In this document: in pieces, positions 26,574 through 35,784 of the stretch
How positions within the stretch are numbered: position 1 is the first letter of the stretch
Layout: each line of letters begins with the position of its first letter
Assembly: GCA_945871815.1 (NCBI GenBank)
Contig: CAMBXM010000003.1
Span: 1 to 64,000, forward strand
DNA: 64,000 nucleotides
Direction: 5' to 3'
From: Singulisphaera sp. GP187
GTDB lineage: Bacteria > Planctomycetota > UBA1135 > UBA2386
Made by a program: the position numbers and the translations under genes
Notes under the pieces: generated by a model
Databases searched by the model: none
The model's input: only the letters and a program-made list of their open reading frames with translations
Told to the model about the DNA's origin: nothing

Positions 26574-26692
26574 GTCCAGGCGGTTCAGCGCCACCGAGAC
26601 TCCGGTCGATGATCGTGGCAGCCTCGACCGCTTCCAGCAGTAGAATTGCGCCTCTCGCCAATCTACGAGCGTGACCGAGAAGCGGCGCTGAC

Positions 26693-28459
26693 ATGACCGA
26701 CCCCATCGCTTGGCTGGAGTTCGCGCCCGACGCACTGAAGCGCGCAAAAGAGGCAGACTATCCAGTGGTCATGCTGCTCACGGTTCCGTGGTGCAGTCAC
26801 TGCAAGGAACTGCTGCAGACCACCTTCGGCGATGCCCAGATCGCGACCACGATCCGCGACGCGTTCGTGGCCGTGCACGTCGACGCGGAGCGCCGACCCG
26901 ACGTCAACGAGCGCTACGGCACCGGCAGCTGGCCCACGATTGCCTATCTCACGCCGGATGGCGAGCTGATCACCAACGACAGCTACCTCCTGCCAGCGGA
27001 GTTGCTCCAGCGCCTCCAGCGCGTCCGGACCGTCTGGCGCGATCAGCGCAACGAACTGCAGAAGGGCCTGCAAGAGCTCTGGAGCCACAAGAACCACCCG
27101 CAGGTGCGCAGCGGTCGATTGACGCAGCAAATGGTCGACGACGTTGCTGCGGCCATCTACGAGAAGCTCGACCATCGCTACGGCGGCTGGGGAACTGGCG
27201 CCAAGTTTCCGCACGCGGAAGCGCTCGACTTTGCCCTCGTGCAGTGGCAGAAGCGGGGCGACGAGAACATGCGCGAAGTCGTCACGCTGACGCTCGATCG
27301 CATGCAGGACAGCGCACTGCACGACACGGTCGACGGCGGGTTCTTCCGCTTCTCGAAGACGCCAGACTGGCGCAGCCCGAACTTCGAGAAGCTGCTCGAC
27401 GTCAACGTCCGGATCCTCCGCGCCTACCTAGAGGCCTATCAGGTCTTCGGCACAGCGAGCTATCGCACGACGGCCGAAGGCATCGTCCGCTGGATGCTGA
27501 CGTTCTTGCAGGAGCCCACGACCAAGGCGTTCCATGGCAGCCAGGACGCAGACGCCGACTACTACAACCTCGACGCCGAGGGGCGACGTCGCCGCGCACC
27601 GCCGTCCGTCGACCGAACGATTCACTGCCACGCCAACGCGATGGCGGTGTCGGGCCTGCTCAAGGCCTCGGTCGTGCTGTCGCGACCTGAGTGGCGCGAA
27701 GCGGCGCTCTCGGTCCTCCAGTTCTTGCGCACCGAGCTGTTCGACGGTCGCGACGTCTTCCACTACTGGGACGGCACCTACCACTTGCCGGGCATGTTGG
27801 CGGACCAGGCCTACCTGATCCGAGCGTTCATCGATGCCAGCCAACTCACCGGCGACGCCGACCTGTTGCTGCCGGCCGAGGCCATCGCCGAACAGGTCAT
27901 TGCGCGGCAGAAGGCACCTGGCGGTGGCTTCTACGACATCCTCAACGACCCGCGGCAGAGCGGCTCGATGCGGCGGCGCAATCGCTCGATCCTCGAGAAC
28001 TCGGTGATGGCGGAAGCGCTGGTGCGCCTCTCGTATCTGTCGCGCCGCCCCGAGTTCCATGCCGAGGCCATCGCGACGCTCGAAGCGTTCGCCACCGACT
28101 ACAAGGAGTACGGCTACTACGTGGCCGGCTTCGGTCGGGCCGTCGACCTCGTGTTCTACGAGCCTCTGGTGCTGACGATCGTGGGCGATCGCGACTCGGC
28201 GGCGGCGCAGACCCTGCGCTCGACGGCACTGTCGCGCTATGTGCCATCGCGCATGGTGCAGATGCTTGACCCGCGCTTCGACCCGATCCTGATCGGCCGT
28301 TCCGGCTACAAGGTCGAGGACCAACCCGTGGTCTACGTCACCCTCGGCAAGTCGACGCGGCAGACGGTGCGCACGCCCGGGGAACTGCTTCAGGCCCTCG
28401 AGCAGATCGCCTGGGAACGCCGCGGTCGTTCGCAGCGAACGCGCGGCCCCAATACGTAG
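26693..28459 (+). CDS. DUF255 thioredoxin-like / six-hairpin glycosidase-like protein (YyaL family)
   Basis: 588 residues. Residues about 5-115 are a DUF255 thioredoxin domain with the motif LTVPWCSHCKELLQTTF and GTGSWPTIAYLTPDGE. From about 145 on, the protein is all-helical, like a six-hairpin glycosidase barrel: YGGWGTGAKFPHAEALDF, DTVDGGFFRFSKTPDWRSPNFEKLL and GSQDADADYYN. The family (human SPATA20, bacterial YyaL) has no settled function; a redox-linked or glycan role is proposed from the folds. The common motif CHWCHVM is here CSHCKEL. No signal peptide. Confidence 0.85.
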   Translation: MTDPIAWLEFAPDALKRAKEADYPVVMLLTVPWCSHCKELLQTTFGDAQIATTIRDAFVAVHVDAERRPDVNERYGTGSWPTIAYLTPDGELITNDSYLLPAELLQRLQRVRTVWRDQRNELQKGLQELWSHKNHPQVRSGRLTQQMVDDVAAAIYEKLDHRYGGWGTGAKFPHAEALDFALVQWQKRGDENMREVVTLTLDRMQDSALHDTVDGGFFRFSKTPDWRSPNFEKLLDVNVRILRAYLEAYQVFGTASYRTTAEGIVRWMLTFLQEPTTKAFHGSQDADADYYNLDAEGRRRRAPPSVDRTIHCHANAMAVSGLLKASVVLSRPEWREAALSVLQFLRTELFDGRDVFHYWDGTYHLPGMLADQAYLIRAFIDASQLTGDADLLLPAEAIAEQVIARQKAPGGGFYDILNDPRQSGSMRRRNRSILENSVMAEALVRLSYLSRRPEFHAEAIATLEAFATDYKEYGYYVAGFGRAVDLVFYEPLVLTIVGDRDSAAAQTLRSTALSRYVPSRMVQMLDPRFDPILIGRSGYKVEDQPVVYVTLGKSTRQTVRTPGELLQALEQIAWERRGRSQRTRGPNT

Positions 28460-28495
28460 GAGCCCAGTACGTGGGAGCGCAGTACGTGGGAGCCC
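28451..28495. repeat. 15-bp tandem repeat, three copies
   Basis: Unit AGTACGTGGGAGCCC, three copies at 28451-28465 (two mismatches), 28466-28480 (one mismatch) and 28481-28495. The first copy contains the stop codon (28457-28459) of the DUF255 gene, so the expansion lies at the very 3' end of that gene. Confidence 0.88.
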
Positions 28496-28541
28496 AGCAC
28501 CGAGCAGGCCCGTAGCGACGGGCAACCGAGAGGGGCCGCGG

Positions 28542-28898
28542 TCAGACGTCGACCAGGACTTCAAAGCCGCCATACGACATCCGCGTGTAGTCGAACGGGG
28601 CTTTGCCGGTCATCAGCTTGGCGATACGCGGGTCCTTCATGACCTTGGCGTTGACGCGATCTCGCTGTGTTCTGGAGCGATAGACGATCCACGAGAACAC
28701 TGCACACTCGCCCTTCTTCAGTTCCACGCGGTCTGCGAACGAGATGCCCAGCTTGACCGAGAGGTCCTCGCCAACGCATTCGAGATACTCAAGCGCGCCG
28801 TGCTCCTTCCAGACCTTGCCGGCCTTCTTGGCAATTGCCGCATAGGCCTTGAGGTTCTTCTTCGGGACCACGAGCAGGAAGCCGTCGACGTAGCGCAT
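28542..28898 (-). CDS. DUF1428 family protein (YbaA-like)
   Basis: 118 residues, the usual length for DUF1428. It aligns by eye along its whole length with E. coli YbaA: MRYVDGFLLVVPKKNLKAY, then WKEHGALEYLECVGED, ECAVFSWIVYRSRTQRD and FDYTRMSYGGFEVLVDV. The fold is a dimeric ferredoxin-like alpha/beta barrel. The function of the family is not known; structure suggests small-molecule binding. Cytoplasmic, no partners nearby that suggest a pathway. Confidence 0.92.
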   Translation of the reverse strand: MRYVDGFLLVVPKKNLKAYAAIAKKAGKVWKEHGALEYLECVGEDLSVKLGISFADRVELKKGECAVFSWIVYRSRTQRDRVNAKVMKDPRIAKLMTGKAPFDYTRMSYGGFEVLVDV

Positions 28899-28984
28899 CG
28901 CTAGATCCTTCAGTGGGAATGGGGTCGGAAAGGTACCAGGTGCCGACTTCGATCACCGCCACTACAGGAGCGCGGCGCCTTGAG

Positions 28985-29437
28985 TCAGAACCACTCGGGC
29001 GCTTGCTCCGACGGCAGCCCCATCGCCTGCATGATCAGCGCGGAGATGTACTCCGGGTCGATCGCAAACTCCTTCAGGGTCTCGTAGCACGACCCGGACT
29101 TGACCGACATCAGCGCCAGTGCAATGTGCTCGGGCTCGACGATCTTGCTGCCCAGCTGTTGGGCGGCGTCGCGCGCGCGAGCGAACACAGTGTGCACGTG
29201 CCGATTGAACGGACCGTTGGGCACTTCGGGCTCTCGCGGGAGCGTCTTCACGTAGCCCGAGAACATCTCAGGGTCGACGTTCAGATCCTGGAAGATGTGA
29301 TGCAGGCACACGCTCTTGTCCACGGTCAACCCGTAGATGATGTGGCCTGTGGCGACCGACTCGTCGCCAAGCAACTTGGCGAGCGCCTCGGCTTGCTTGA
29401 CAGCGGCGACTGTCTTGATGGCGAAGTCCTCGAACAT
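28985..29437 (-). CDS. Stand-alone Clp N-terminal domain protein
   Basis: 150 residues made of two Clp N-domain repeats (about 1-65 and 78-145): FEDFAIKTVAAVKQAEALAK with VATGHIIYGL, and HVHTVFARARDAAQQLG with VEPEHIALALM. In ClpA/ClpC this domain receives substrates or adaptors. Here no AAA+ module follows, so it may be a free adaptor or decoy for a Clp protease (inference). ATG 29437 follows a run of nine Cs on the coding strand. A longer start would place that run inside the gene as prolines. Confidence 0.8.
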   Translation of the reverse strand: MFEDFAIKTVAAVKQAEALAKLLGDESVATGHIIYGLTVDKSVCLHHIFQDLNVDPEMFSGYVKTLPREPEVPNGPFNRHVHTVFARARDAAQQLGSKIVEPEHIALALMSVKSGSCYETLKEFAIDPEYISALIMQAMGLPSEQAPEWF

Positions 29438-29644
29438 CGGGGGGGGGAATCTAGCGACCACGCCGCCGCTGACCAGTCGCTGCTGCGGATTCCGGAATCT
29501 AACCGCGGATGAACGCCGGCATGCCCCCCCCCAGAAACGGCGCAGCCCGCGGCGACTCGAGGGCGCCTCGGGCTGGACTCTGCGGGCTGGGCTCCTCGGG
29601 CTGGGCTCCTGGTCGGGTTCAGCCGGCCGAGACCGGATGGCGGC

Positions 29645-31363
29645 TCAGAGGCTACCCATCAGGGAGCTGACCGCGTTCGAGACGATGATGCCGGCAGCAT
29701 TGGCGGCGGCGTCGAACGCAATCGCTTGGGAGAAGAACGACTGACCGACGAGTGGCGGCGAGTTCGGGATGGCGATGACCGACGCCGCCGTCGGGCCGCC
29801 GAGCTGGAGGTTGCTGAGAACCTCCGGCAGCGTCACGTAGGCATTGCAGCCCAGGGCGCCGATGATGCCCAGGTCGAGACCTGCGGGGATCTGGCCGGCG
29901 CTCAGCACATAGATCGAGAAGGCCGCCGTCGGTGGAATGCGGCTGGTCGTGAACGTGATGCTCTGATTGATGACCGGTCGACTGCCCGCGGCGAGTTTCA
30001 GTGATTGGACTTCCGTCCGACTCGAAACCGGGCCAGCCGTCAGATCGCTGCTCCCAGGGTCGTAGGCGCTACTGCCGCGCGAGAATCCAGTGAGCGCCAC
30101 GCCGCCGCCGCTCGACGAGTCGTTCGCCAGCGATTGGAAGCGGAACTCGACACGGTCGTTGGTGCCGTTGTTGATCAGCGCAACCTGAAAAGTCGAGGTC
30201 GGCACCGGCGCTCCACTCGAACCAAAGCACGGGACGTTGCGCCACGTGACGAGATAGACGTTTGGGTTACTCGGATCGAGTTGCGCAAAGACATTGGCAT
30301 TGTTGATGGCACCGTCCGGCACCAAGTCTTGCATCGACGGAACGAGGCGCGTGCTCGGCAAGCCCAGCATCGCCGAGCCGCTGCCGCCGGTGCTGCTGCT
30401 GACCGTGCCCGACAACCCGATGCTGCCGTTGCTGTCGATGACGATGCTCGTGGTGGAGCCGCCAGGAAACTGGAACGAGAACGGGAGCGCTTGGACGGCC
30501 GAGACGACATCGTCTCCGAGTGCCAGACCCGCGACTGTCGGAGCGACGACCGTGGCCCCCAGCGTGGTGGCCGAGGTGTAGCCACCCTGCACGTTCGGCG
30601 TCAGCGTGACCGTCCGGCCCGCGAGGTCGTTGGCGCCGCTGGCGAACTGCTCGTAGAGCGAGACGGCGCGGTCATAGCAACCAGCGCCGTAGTTGGCGTT
30701 GACGGCAGCGCCTGCCGCATTTGTGTAGCCGAAGCGGGCCACTGGGCAGAACAAGCTGATCGTGCCCGTCGGCGCAACGGACGAGCCCGGCGACCGAACC
30801 GAGTTGCAGAGGTGTGCGGCGCCGAGAAAGCCCGTGCTCGTCGTGTTGCCCAGCAACGGCGTCGGCGCCGCAGTGACGACGATCTCCATCAGCAGGTCGA
30901 CGCCAGCTTCTGGCGTGAATGCGAAGGGCGTCGTCAGCGGGATGTTGATGAAGTACTCGTTTGGTGTCGTGCTGGTGACTGCGAGTGTCGTGACTGGTCC
31001 CGAGAAGTTCGGCGTGCCCAACGGTGCGGAGCGATTGGCGGCAAACGTTGCCGACGGCGCCACGAAATCGACCGCTGCGTTCTGCAGATGGATCTCGACG
31101 CTTGGGTACGTCACGATCGCCGTCGCCAGACCGCCAGCGAGACGGAACTGCACGCGGTTGATCAGAATCGGCTGGCCCGTGTTCTGACTCGTGAAGTTGG
31201 TCGAGTCGTAGAGGCACTGAACGCGGTTGGCGCTCGCTCGCCAGACGTTGACCGTCGAACCGCCTTCCGTGTTCGCGAAGACGGCGGGAACGGTGATTTG
31301 CTGCGCGTCGAGTGCAACAATGTTCACGGCCATGACCGCAGCGGAGACGACGAGTTTGTGCAT
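29645..31363 (-). CDS. Secreted beta-rich protein, paralogue A
   Basis: 572 residues. The start MHKLVVSAAVMAVNIVALDAQ is a signal peptide. Three regions follow. First (25-210) is a beta domain beginning ITVPAVFANTEGGSTVNVW. Second (220-480) opens with YGAGCYDRAVSLYEQF and contains FQFPGGSTTSIVIDSNGSIG and YLVTWRNVPCFG. Third is a C-terminal domain of about 80 residues (GALGCNAYVTLPEVL, AIPNSPPLVGQSFFSQAIA). Function unknown. The style is one I associate with large families of exported planctomycete proteins. It closely parallels the gene directly upstream, so the two arose by tandem duplication. Confidence 0.78.
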   Translation of the reverse strand: MHKLVVSAAVMAVNIVALDAQQITVPAVFANTEGGSTVNVWRASANRVQCLYDSTNFTSQNTGQPILINRVQFRLAGGLATAIVTYPSVEIHLQNAAVDFVAPSATFAANRSAPLGTPNFSGPVTTLAVTSTTPNEYFINIPLTTPFAFTPEAGVDLLMEIVVTAAPTPLLGNTTSTGFLGAAHLCNSVRSPGSSVAPTGTISLFCPVARFGYTNAAGAAVNANYGAGCYDRAVSLYEQFASGANDLAGRTVTLTPNVQGGYTSATTLGATVVAPTVAGLALGDDVVSAVQALPFSFQFPGGSTTSIVIDSNGSIGLSGTVSSSTGGSGSAMLGLPSTRLVPSMQDLVPDGAINNANVFAQLDPSNPNVYLVTWRNVPCFGSSGAPVPTSTFQVALINNGTNDRVEFRFQSLANDSSSGGGVALTGFSRGSSAYDPGSSDLTAGPVSSRTEVQSLKLAAGSRPVINQSITFTTSRIPPTAAFSIYVLSAGQIPAGLDLGIIGALGCNAYVTLPEVLSNLQLGGPTAASVIAIPNSPPLVGQSFFSQAIAFDAAANAAGIIVSNAVSSLMGSL

Positions 31364-31584
31364 GGGAACCAGATGGGTCGAGAGACTGCGCCGAATCAGC
31401 GAAACGCGGCTCGGGAACGGGCCAGCAACCATGCGAATCATACTTGCCGCTGGACCGAATGCGGCGCGGCCGCGACTGCGCCATGCTGCTCGCCGAATGC
31501 GGCGCGCCTTGGCAGATACCAGAAAGGCCGCGGCACCACGGTGAACTGGCCGCAGCGACACGCCCCGTCTGCGCCTGGTCTCGT

Positions 31585-33312
31585 TCAGAGACTACCGACG
31601 AGCGACACGATGCCGTTCGACGAGATCATGCCGAGCGCGTTCTGTGCGACATCAAAGGCGACCGCCTGCGTGTAAACACGCTGACCGACCAGGACCGAGC
31701 TGTTTGGGACTGCGAACGAAAGGCCCGACGTCGGCGCACTGAGCAAGCGGACCGTGACTTTCTGTTGCACCAACACATAGGCGCTGCAACCTGCCGCGCC
31801 AACACTGCCGAGATCGGTACCGAGGTCTTGGCCGAGGCCCATCACCAACAGCGACAGGCTGGCCGAGGCTGGGATGTTGCTGGCCGTGAAGCCAAGGTTG
31901 GTGTTGATCACTGCACGGCTTGTTGCCACGAGCCTCAGCCGCGAGGTCTCGGCCCGGCTCGAGATCGGTCCGACTGTCAGATCGCTGCTCCCCGGATCGT
32001 GCGCACTACTGCCGCGCGAGAAGCCCGTGAGCGCGATGCCCGAGTTGCTCGACGAATCGTTTGCCAGCGACTGGAAGCGGAACTCGACGCGATCGTTCGT
32101 GCCGCTGTCGATCAGCGCGACCTGGAACGTCGAAGCCAGCCTCGGCGTCGCCACCGAACCAAAGCACGGGACGTTCCTCCAGGTGATCAGGTAGATGCTC
32201 GGATTGCCTGGATCGACATGCGCGAAGACGTTGTCCGTGTTGGTGAATCCATCTGGCACCAGGTCCTGCATCGATGGCATCAGGCGGACATTGGGCAAGG
32301 CGAGCACGGCCACGGCACTGCCGCCGATGCTGCTCGTCGCGGTGCCCGAAAGGCCGATGCTGCCGTTACTGTCGACGAAGATTCCCGTGGTCGATCCACC
32401 CGGGAACTGGAAGGTGAACGGCAACGGCTGGAGGTTCGAGACCGCGTCGTCCGCGAGGGACAATCCACCGGTCGGCGGCACGATCACGACGCCCGCCGTC
32501 GTTGTCGCGGTGTAACCACCCTGGCCGTTCATGGTCAGCGTGACCTTCTTGCCCGAGAGGTCGGCAGTGCCACCGGCGAACAACTCGTAGAGCGATGCGG
32601 CGTGGTCGTAACAACCAGTGCCATAGCTCTCGTTGACGGCAGCGCCCAGGGCGTTGGCGTAGCCAAAACGCACTGCCGGACAAAACGGACTGATGGCTCC
32701 GGTCAGGGCCGCGATCGAGCCCGGCGAACGCACGGAGTTGCACATGTGCAATGCCGGCACGAAACCCGTACTGATCGCGTGGCTGACGAGCGGCAACGGC
32801 GCCGCCGAGATGACGATCTCCATCAGGAGGTCGGCTCCGGCCTCTGGGGAGTAGAGGAACGGTCGAGTCAGTGGGATGCGGATGAAGTAGCCGTTGGGCG
32901 TCGCCCCAGTGACAGTCCGTGTGGTGACCTGGCCCGCGTAGTTGGGCGTGGTCAGAGGCACCGAGCGGTTGGCAGCAAACGTCGTCGACGGTGCGAGGAA
33001 GTCGACGGCGGCATTCTGCAGATGGATCTCGACACTGGGGTAGGTCACGATCGTCGACAGCAGCCCGCCACCGAGACGAAACTGGACGCTGTCGATGACC
33101 ATCGGCTGGCCGGTGTCCTGACTCGTGAAGTTGCTCGCGTCATAGAGGCACTGCACGCGATTGGGGCCAGCGCGCCAAACGTTGGCAGTCGCGCCACCCT
33201 CAGCATTGACCAAGACGGCAGGCACACCGATCTGCTGGGCGCAGAGAGTCGCCGTGCCGTGGACCATGGCAACGGTGCAGAGCCAAAGGATGTAGCGAAA
33301 GGAAGAGGACAC
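31585..33312 (-). CDS. Secreted beta-rich protein, paralogue B
   Basis: 575 residues with the same order of parts as paralogue A. After a signal peptide ending TATLCAQQ come IGVPAVLVNAEGGATANVW, YGTGCYDHAASLYELF, FQFPGGSTTGIFVDSNGSIG, YLITWRNVPCFG and a C-terminal block with GAAGCSAYVLVQQK and VPNSSVLVGQRVYTQA. GTG 33312 opens VSSSFRYILWLCTVAM, a plausible signal peptide. No enzyme motif, PEP-CTERM tail or other sorting signal is present. It lies 221 bases upstream of A, and no clear terminator separates them. Confidence 0.78.
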   Translation of the reverse strand: MSSSFRYILWLCTVAMVHGTATLCAQQIGVPAVLVNAEGGATANVWRAGPNRVQCLYDASNFTSQDTGQPMVIDSVQFRLGGGLLSTIVTYPSVEIHLQNAAVDFLAPSTTFAANRSVPLTTPNYAGQVTTRTVTGATPNGYFIRIPLTRPFLYSPEAGADLLMEIVISAAPLPLVSHAISTGFVPALHMCNSVRSPGSIAALTGAISPFCPAVRFGYANALGAAVNESYGTGCYDHAASLYELFAGGTADLSGKKVTLTMNGQGGYTATTTAGVVIVPPTGGLSLADDAVSNLQPLPFTFQFPGGSTTGIFVDSNGSIGLSGTATSSIGGSAVAVLALPNVRLMPSMQDLVPDGFTNTDNVFAHVDPGNPSIYLITWRNVPCFGSVATPRLASTFQVALIDSGTNDRVEFRFQSLANDSSSNSGIALTGFSRGSSAHDPGSSDLTVGPISSRAETSRLRLVATSRAVINTNLGFTASNIPASASLSLLVMGLGQDLGTDLGSVGAAGCSAYVLVQQKVTVRLLSAPTSGLSFAVPNSSVLVGQRVYTQAVAFDVAQNALGMISSNGIVSLVGSL

Positions 33313-33517
33313 TGCTCGGCTCGCGAAGGGACCCGCTACCGCAGGGAGCGGACCTGGAATCGAGCCGGGATGATAGCAGGCCGCTTCAGGATTGAGTGAG
33401 CCTCGCAACGCACAGCAGATCGGACCGGCATTGTGCGCGCAGCTGCTCACGGCCTGTTGAAGTGCGGCGCCGTCGTCGCGCGCCCAGCAGGATGTGCTCG
33501 GCAGCTGACTCCTCGCT

Positions 33518-34051
33518 CTACTTCTTCCGCTTGGCCTGTTCGTTGCGCACTTCGATGCGCAGTTCGCGACGGTGCTTGGCGTCGTGAAAGCGCCGCTTCT
33601 CCTCGGCGGTCTTGGGCAGGATCGGTGGCACTTCCCGAGGCTTGCGGCTGTCGGGGTCGAGCGAGACGAACGTCAGATAGGCCGAGACGACGTGTTTGCG
33701 TTCGCCGGTCGCGCGTTCTTCTTGCCAGACCTTGACGCCGACTTCCATCGAGGTGCGACCCGCGAAGTTGACCGATGCGCGCATCACGATGATGCCGCCA
33801 ACCGGCACTGGATTGACGAAGTCGATCTTGTCGACACTCGCGGTCACCACCGGCGTCCGCGCGTGACGGCCGGCGGCGACGGCGGCGCAGATGTCGACCC
33901 AGTGCATGACCCGGCCTCCCATCGCGTTTCCCAGCGGATTCGCATCGTTGGGAAACACCATCTCCGTCATCTCCACGCGCGACGCGGAAACAGGACGGCC
34001 GCGCAGCGACGCGGGAACGGCGGACTTGGACTTGGCTTTCCGGTTGGTCAT
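33518..34051 (-). CDS. Hotdog-fold acyl-CoA thioesterase
   Basis: 177 residues of the acyl-CoA hydrolase (YciA/BFIT-like) family, which cleaves acyl-CoA to free acid and CoA. The hotdog core has MVFPNDANPLGNAMGGRVMHWVD with the conserved N-x-G-N-x-x-GG, VVTASVDKIDFVNPVPVG, NFAGRTSMEVGVKVW and VSAYLTFVSLD. A basic, serine-rich N-terminus and a long Lys/Arg-rich C-terminal helix extend it. Chain-length preference cannot be read. 54 bases separate it from the lipoprotein gene upstream on the same strand. Confidence 0.88.
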   Translation of the reverse strand: MTNRKAKSKSAVPASLRGRPVSASRVEMTEMVFPNDANPLGNAMGGRVMHWVDICAAVAAGRHARTPVVTASVDKIDFVNPVPVGGIIVMRASVNFAGRTSMEVGVKVWQEERATGERKHVVSAYLTFVSLDPDSRKPREVPPILPKTAEEKRRFHDAKHRRELRIEVRNEQAKRKK

Positions 34052-34105
34052 GGCAGAGGGACAGAGGCAGAAACAGAATCTCCGCGCGGATGGCGGCCTT
34101 GGCAG

Positions 34106-34525
34106 TCAGTTCGACTTGCCCGCGCTCGCGGGTGCAGCGACGGGCAATTGGTGCAACTGCACCGGCCCCTCGACGGACAGCAACCGGGCCACGCCCTGTG
34201 CCATCGGCCAGATGCCGAGGTCATCCTCATCGTCGCGGAACGGCACGCGACGGCTGAAACGCCCCTGCTGGGTGGCATGGCCCACCCACGAGCCGTCGGC
34301 GGTGACCACGCGCCAGAACCGAAGCGGCCCATCGTGGTCGCGAATCTCGAGCTGGAGCAGGAGCGCCAGCTTGCGTTCGCCAAGGCGCACCTCGTAGCGC
34401 TCGACCTCCACGACCGCGCGGGGCACAAAATCGTGCGCCGCATGCACCGTGTGCGTGTTGCTGGCGCAGCCGCCGAGAACGAGGCCAAGGGCGATCGCTA
34501 CAGCAGGACCGCGCAGGGAGATCAT
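34106..34525 (-). CDS. Small lipoprotein of unknown function
   Basis: 139 residues. MISLRGPAVAIALGLVLGGCASN is a lipoprotein signal with a textbook lipobox (LGGC). The mature part is beta-rich with an Arg/Glu-rich strand pair (VVEVERYEVRLGERKLALLLQLEI) and no recognised domain. ATG 34525 is chosen for the signal peptide; the longer frame to 34591 lacks one. The protein sits upstream of the thioesterase and divergent from tdh, and gives no clue to role. Confidence 0.72.
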   Translation of the reverse strand: MISLRGPAVAIALGLVLGGCASNTHTVHAAHDFVPRAVVEVERYEVRLGERKLALLLQLEIRDHDGPLRFWRVVTADGSWVGHATQQGRFSRRVPFRDDEDDLGIWPMAQGVARLLSVEGPVQLHQLPVAAPASAGKSN

Positions 34526-34680
34526 GGCGCGCCGTTCTAGGTCCCCTACTTGCGGCAGGCAAGCATCGGCCGCGGTCTGACAGCACCACATGGGACGCGG
34601 GGATGGAACCGCGATGGTGGCGCGCGGGTCCGTTGCCTTGCAGAATGCTCGACCGCTCCCGCACTCGCGCCCCTACTCGC

Positions 34681-35760
34681 ATGACCTTGATGAAGGGCAT
34701 CCAGCTGACCGCCCCCGGTCAGTTCCGCCTCCGCCGCGATCTCCCCCTGCCCGAACCCAAACCCGGGGAGGTACGCATCCGTGTCGCCGCTTCCGGCATT
34801 TGCGGTACCGACGTGCACATCTGTGCCGGCGACCCGTCGATGAACGGGATCATTGCGCCCCCGGTCGTGCTCGGTCACGAGTTCTGTGGGCACATCGACA
34901 AGCTCGGTGCCGGCGTGGACGAGAAGAAGCTGCCGCTCGGCACCTACGTCAGCGCCGAGATGCATGAAGTCTGCGGCGTCTGTCCGGCCTGCCTCGACGG
35001 TGCGTTTCACGCCTGCACGACGACCAAGATCCGCGGCATCAACCTCGACGGCGCCTTCGCCGAGTTCGTCTGTGTGTCTGCCGGCAACGTCGTGCCACTG
35101 CCCGCAAAGCTGCCGGTGCAAGTCGGTGCGATCCTCGATCCGCTCGGCAACGCGGTACACACGACCTTGAAGGTGCCGATCAAAGACCGCACGGTCGCCG
35201 TCGTCGGCTACGGGCCCATCGGCGCCATGTGCGGGGAAGTCGCGAACTTCGTCGGCGCGAAGCACATCTTCCTCGTCGACGTCGCCGACCGCGCTCTGGA
35301 GCGCGCACGCCAGTGGGCCAAGATTCGCGGCGTCGGCAACAAGGTCACCGTCATCGATGCGCGCCAGCCCAACCCAGTGGATCATGTCGTCGCAGCAACG
35401 CGCGGCGGCGTCGACGTAGCCCTCGAAATCAGCGGTCACCCGGTCGGCATCAACAACGCCATCGCGATGACGCGCGCGGCCGGCAACGTCGTCCACCTCG
35501 GCCTGCCCAAGGGCGACAACGTCACCATCGAGCGCTTCAGCAAGAACTTCATCTTCAAGGGCCTGACGCTTCACGCCGTGATCGGGCGCGAGATGTTCCG
35601 CACCTGGGAACAGATGCTCGACCTGATCCAGAAGGGCATGGACGTGCACGAACTCGTCTCGGCCGAGATGGGACTCGACGACTTCGGCATGGGCATCGAC
35701 CGCTTCGGCCAGGGGCTGGAGTCCAAGGTGGTTCTGTACCCGAACGGCAAGCCTCGCTGA
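34681..35760 (+). CDS. tdh: L-threonine 3-dehydrogenase
   Basis: 359-residue zinc-dependent medium-chain dehydrogenase that oxidises threonine to 2-amino-3-ketobutyrate with NAD+. Catalytic zinc ligands lie in SGICGTDVHIC and VVLGHEFCGHI; the structural zinc cysteines are in EVCGVCPACLDGAFHAC. The family-specific LDPLGNAVHTTL and the ending GREMFRTWEQMLDLIQKGMD parallel E. coli Tdh closely. The Rossmann motif is VVGYGPIGAMCGEVA. ATG 34681 or ATG 34690 may be used; the second gives MKGIQLTAPG. The partner gene kbl follows after 24 bases. Confidence 0.93.
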   Translation: MTLMKGIQLTAPGQFRLRRDLPLPEPKPGEVRIRVAASGICGTDVHICAGDPSMNGIIAPPVVLGHEFCGHIDKLGAGVDEKKLPLGTYVSAEMHEVCGVCPACLDGAFHACTTTKIRGINLDGAFAEFVCVSAGNVVPLPAKLPVQVGAILDPLGNAVHTTLKVPIKDRTVAVVGYGPIGAMCGEVANFVGAKHIFLVDVADRALERARQWAKIRGVGNKVTVIDARQPNPVDHVVAATRGGVDVALEISGHPVGINNAIAMTRAAGNVVHLGLPKGDNVTIERFSKNFIFKGLTLHAVIGREMFRTWEQMLDLIQKGMDVHELVSAEMGLDDFGMGIDRFGQGLESKVVLYPNGKPR

Positions 35761-35784
35761 CTCACGCAACCACGAGACCCCACG

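Noticed and set aside
29645-33312. PEP-CTERM or other sorting tails on the secreted paralogues
   Set aside because: Prompted by the XrtA-type glycosyltransferase, but neither C-terminus has a PEP motif, hydrophobic helix and basic end.
30005-33399. Long plus-strand ORFs (556 and 651 codons) opposite the two secreted paralogues
   Set aside because: Arg/Asp/His-rich shadow translations that echo each other only because the real genes are paralogues.
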